A stretch of 64,000 bases of DNA, taken from assembly GCA_023425865.1 (NCBI GenBank), contig JAFABV010000054.1, positions 1 to 64,000 on the forward strand, in the 5' to 3' direction. Each line of letters begins with the position of its first letter. Within the stretch, counting starts at the first letter, position 1. Below, piece by piece: positions 63,435-64,000 of this stretch. The position numbers and the translations under genes are program-made. A model generated the notes under the pieces. The model was not told the origin of the DNA, searched no databases, and saw only the letters and a list, made by a program, of their open reading frames with translations. The stretch is from Bacteroidota bacterium (GTDB lineage Bacteria; Bacteroidota; Bacteroidia; Bacteroidales; Bacteroidaceae).

Positions 63435-64000
63435 ATGAAAAAGATTAATTATAAATGGACTTTCATGATAGCGCTTGCCGCTGTCAGCATGGCATTCACC
63501 TCTTGTAAGGATGAACCAGACAAGTATGAGTCCACAGACGGCACACCTACGGTCTACTACATCCGCTCAGTGGACGTGAGCAAGAAAGACTCACTGCTCA
63601 CCGCCGCATCCATGGAAACGCCTATCTGCTTGGTGGGCGAAAACCTCCGCAGCATTAAGGCCATCAACTTCAACGACCAGAAGGCTGTGCTCAACACCAG
63701 CTACATGACCGATCATACCCTGATCGTGTCGGTACCCAAGACTATTCCGTCGCAGGTTTCTGACAAGATGTATATGATCACGACAAGCAACGATACCATT
63801 CCTTACGACTTCAAGGTCATCGTGCCTGCACCCACCGTCGTGTCGATGAGCAACGAGTGGGCCGCTGCTGGTGAGACTGTGACCATCACGGGTGACTATT
63901 TCCTCGACTACGACAATTATCCCTTGGAAATTACCGTGGGCGACAAATACACAGTTCCTCGCAGTGCCATCACGAGCATCACCAAGACGGCCATTACGCT
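63435..64000 (+). CDS. IPT/TIG surface glycan-binding lipoprotein (partial, runs off the end)
   Basis: At least 188 residues are visible; the gene is cut by the window edge. Lipoprotein signal (MKKINYKWTFMIALAAVSMAFTSC), then KDEPDKYESTDGTPTVYYIRSVDVSKKDSLLT, and IPT/TIG-like repeats (PTVVSMSNEWAAAGETVTITGDYFLDYDN). Proteins of this layout, placed after SusD, are surface glycan-binding proteins in mannan, xylan and xyloglucan loci; the IPT domains act as a spacer and the binding domain is at the missing C-terminus. ATG 63435 is 22 bp after the susD stop. Confidence 0.85.
   Translation, partial: MKKINYKWTFMIALAAVSMAFTSCKDEPDKYESTDGTPTVYYIRSVDVSKKDSLLTAASMETPICLVGENLRSIKAINFNDQKAVLNTSYMTDHTLIVSVPKTIPSQVSDKMYMITTSNDTIPYDFKVIVPAPTVVSMSNEWAAAGETVTITGDYFLDYDNYPLEITVGDKYTVPRSAITSITKTAIT

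Overview
The window looks like a chromosome segment from a Prevotellaceae-type Bacteroidota. It carries five SusC/SusD outer-membrane glycan-uptake pairs, lipoproteins with the SP-II cysteines usual for the phylum, promoters of the Bacteroidota kind (TTTG about 18-20 nt before TAnnTTTG), no obvious Shine-Dalgarno use, and a tRNA without an encoded CCA. Species cannot be fixed from the sequence alone.

Layout. 1-3.5 kb is a small accessory patch beside a tRNA(CAU): a cluster of mini-hairpins, a complete IS4-family insertion sequence, a gene tail cut by that IS, and a RhuM-family gene. 3.7-8.8 kb is a housekeeping run: calcium-type P-ATPase, HAD phosphatase, RibF and a CPBP protease, overlapping or nearly so. 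9.0-9.7 kb is a decayed RHS remnant. 9.8-16.9 kb is a glycosidase-free SusCD operon with a secreted YdcF-like protein and a secreted glycerophosphodiesterase; its susD carries an in-frame TAA. 17.1-17.6 kb is an orphan membrane protein resembling products encoded next to ECF sigma genes. 17.9-27.2 kb is an ECF sigma/FecR-controlled locus (SusC with STN domain, SusD, GH18 endoglycosidase, DUF1735-LamG lipoprotein) that resembles high-mannose N-glycan loci. 28.2-41.7 kb is a probable beta-1,2-glucan locus (GH3, GH144, a GH43-like protein, SusD, SusC) with a divergent propeller/Y_Y_Y/LuxR-type transmembrane regulator. 41.7-44.0 kb has an EamA transporter and nicotinate phosphoribosyltransferase. 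44.7-57.4 kb is a mannan operon: CE7 esterase, GH26 mannanase, GH130 mannosylglucose phosphorylase, GPH transporter, mannobiose 2-epimerase, AraC regulator, then GH31 and GH2. 58.2-64.0 kb is a further SusC/SusD/IPT-lipoprotein set that runs off the end and may serve the mannan operon.

How it works together. In the mannan operon GH26 would cut mannan to mannobiose, the GPH carrier imports it, the epimerase makes mannosylglucose, and GH130 phosphorolyses it to mannose-1-phosphate and glucose. The CE7 esterase would remove acetyl groups. GH31 and GH2 act on side chains, possibly of xyloglucan type.

Unusual structure. A 23-bp tandem repeat, made of two alternating near-palindromes, occurs at three intergenic sites. 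Two of these lie inside a conserved element of about 430-450 bp. The two copies are in inverted orientation and bracket the whole mannan operon. A second inverted-repeat element sits inside that operon.
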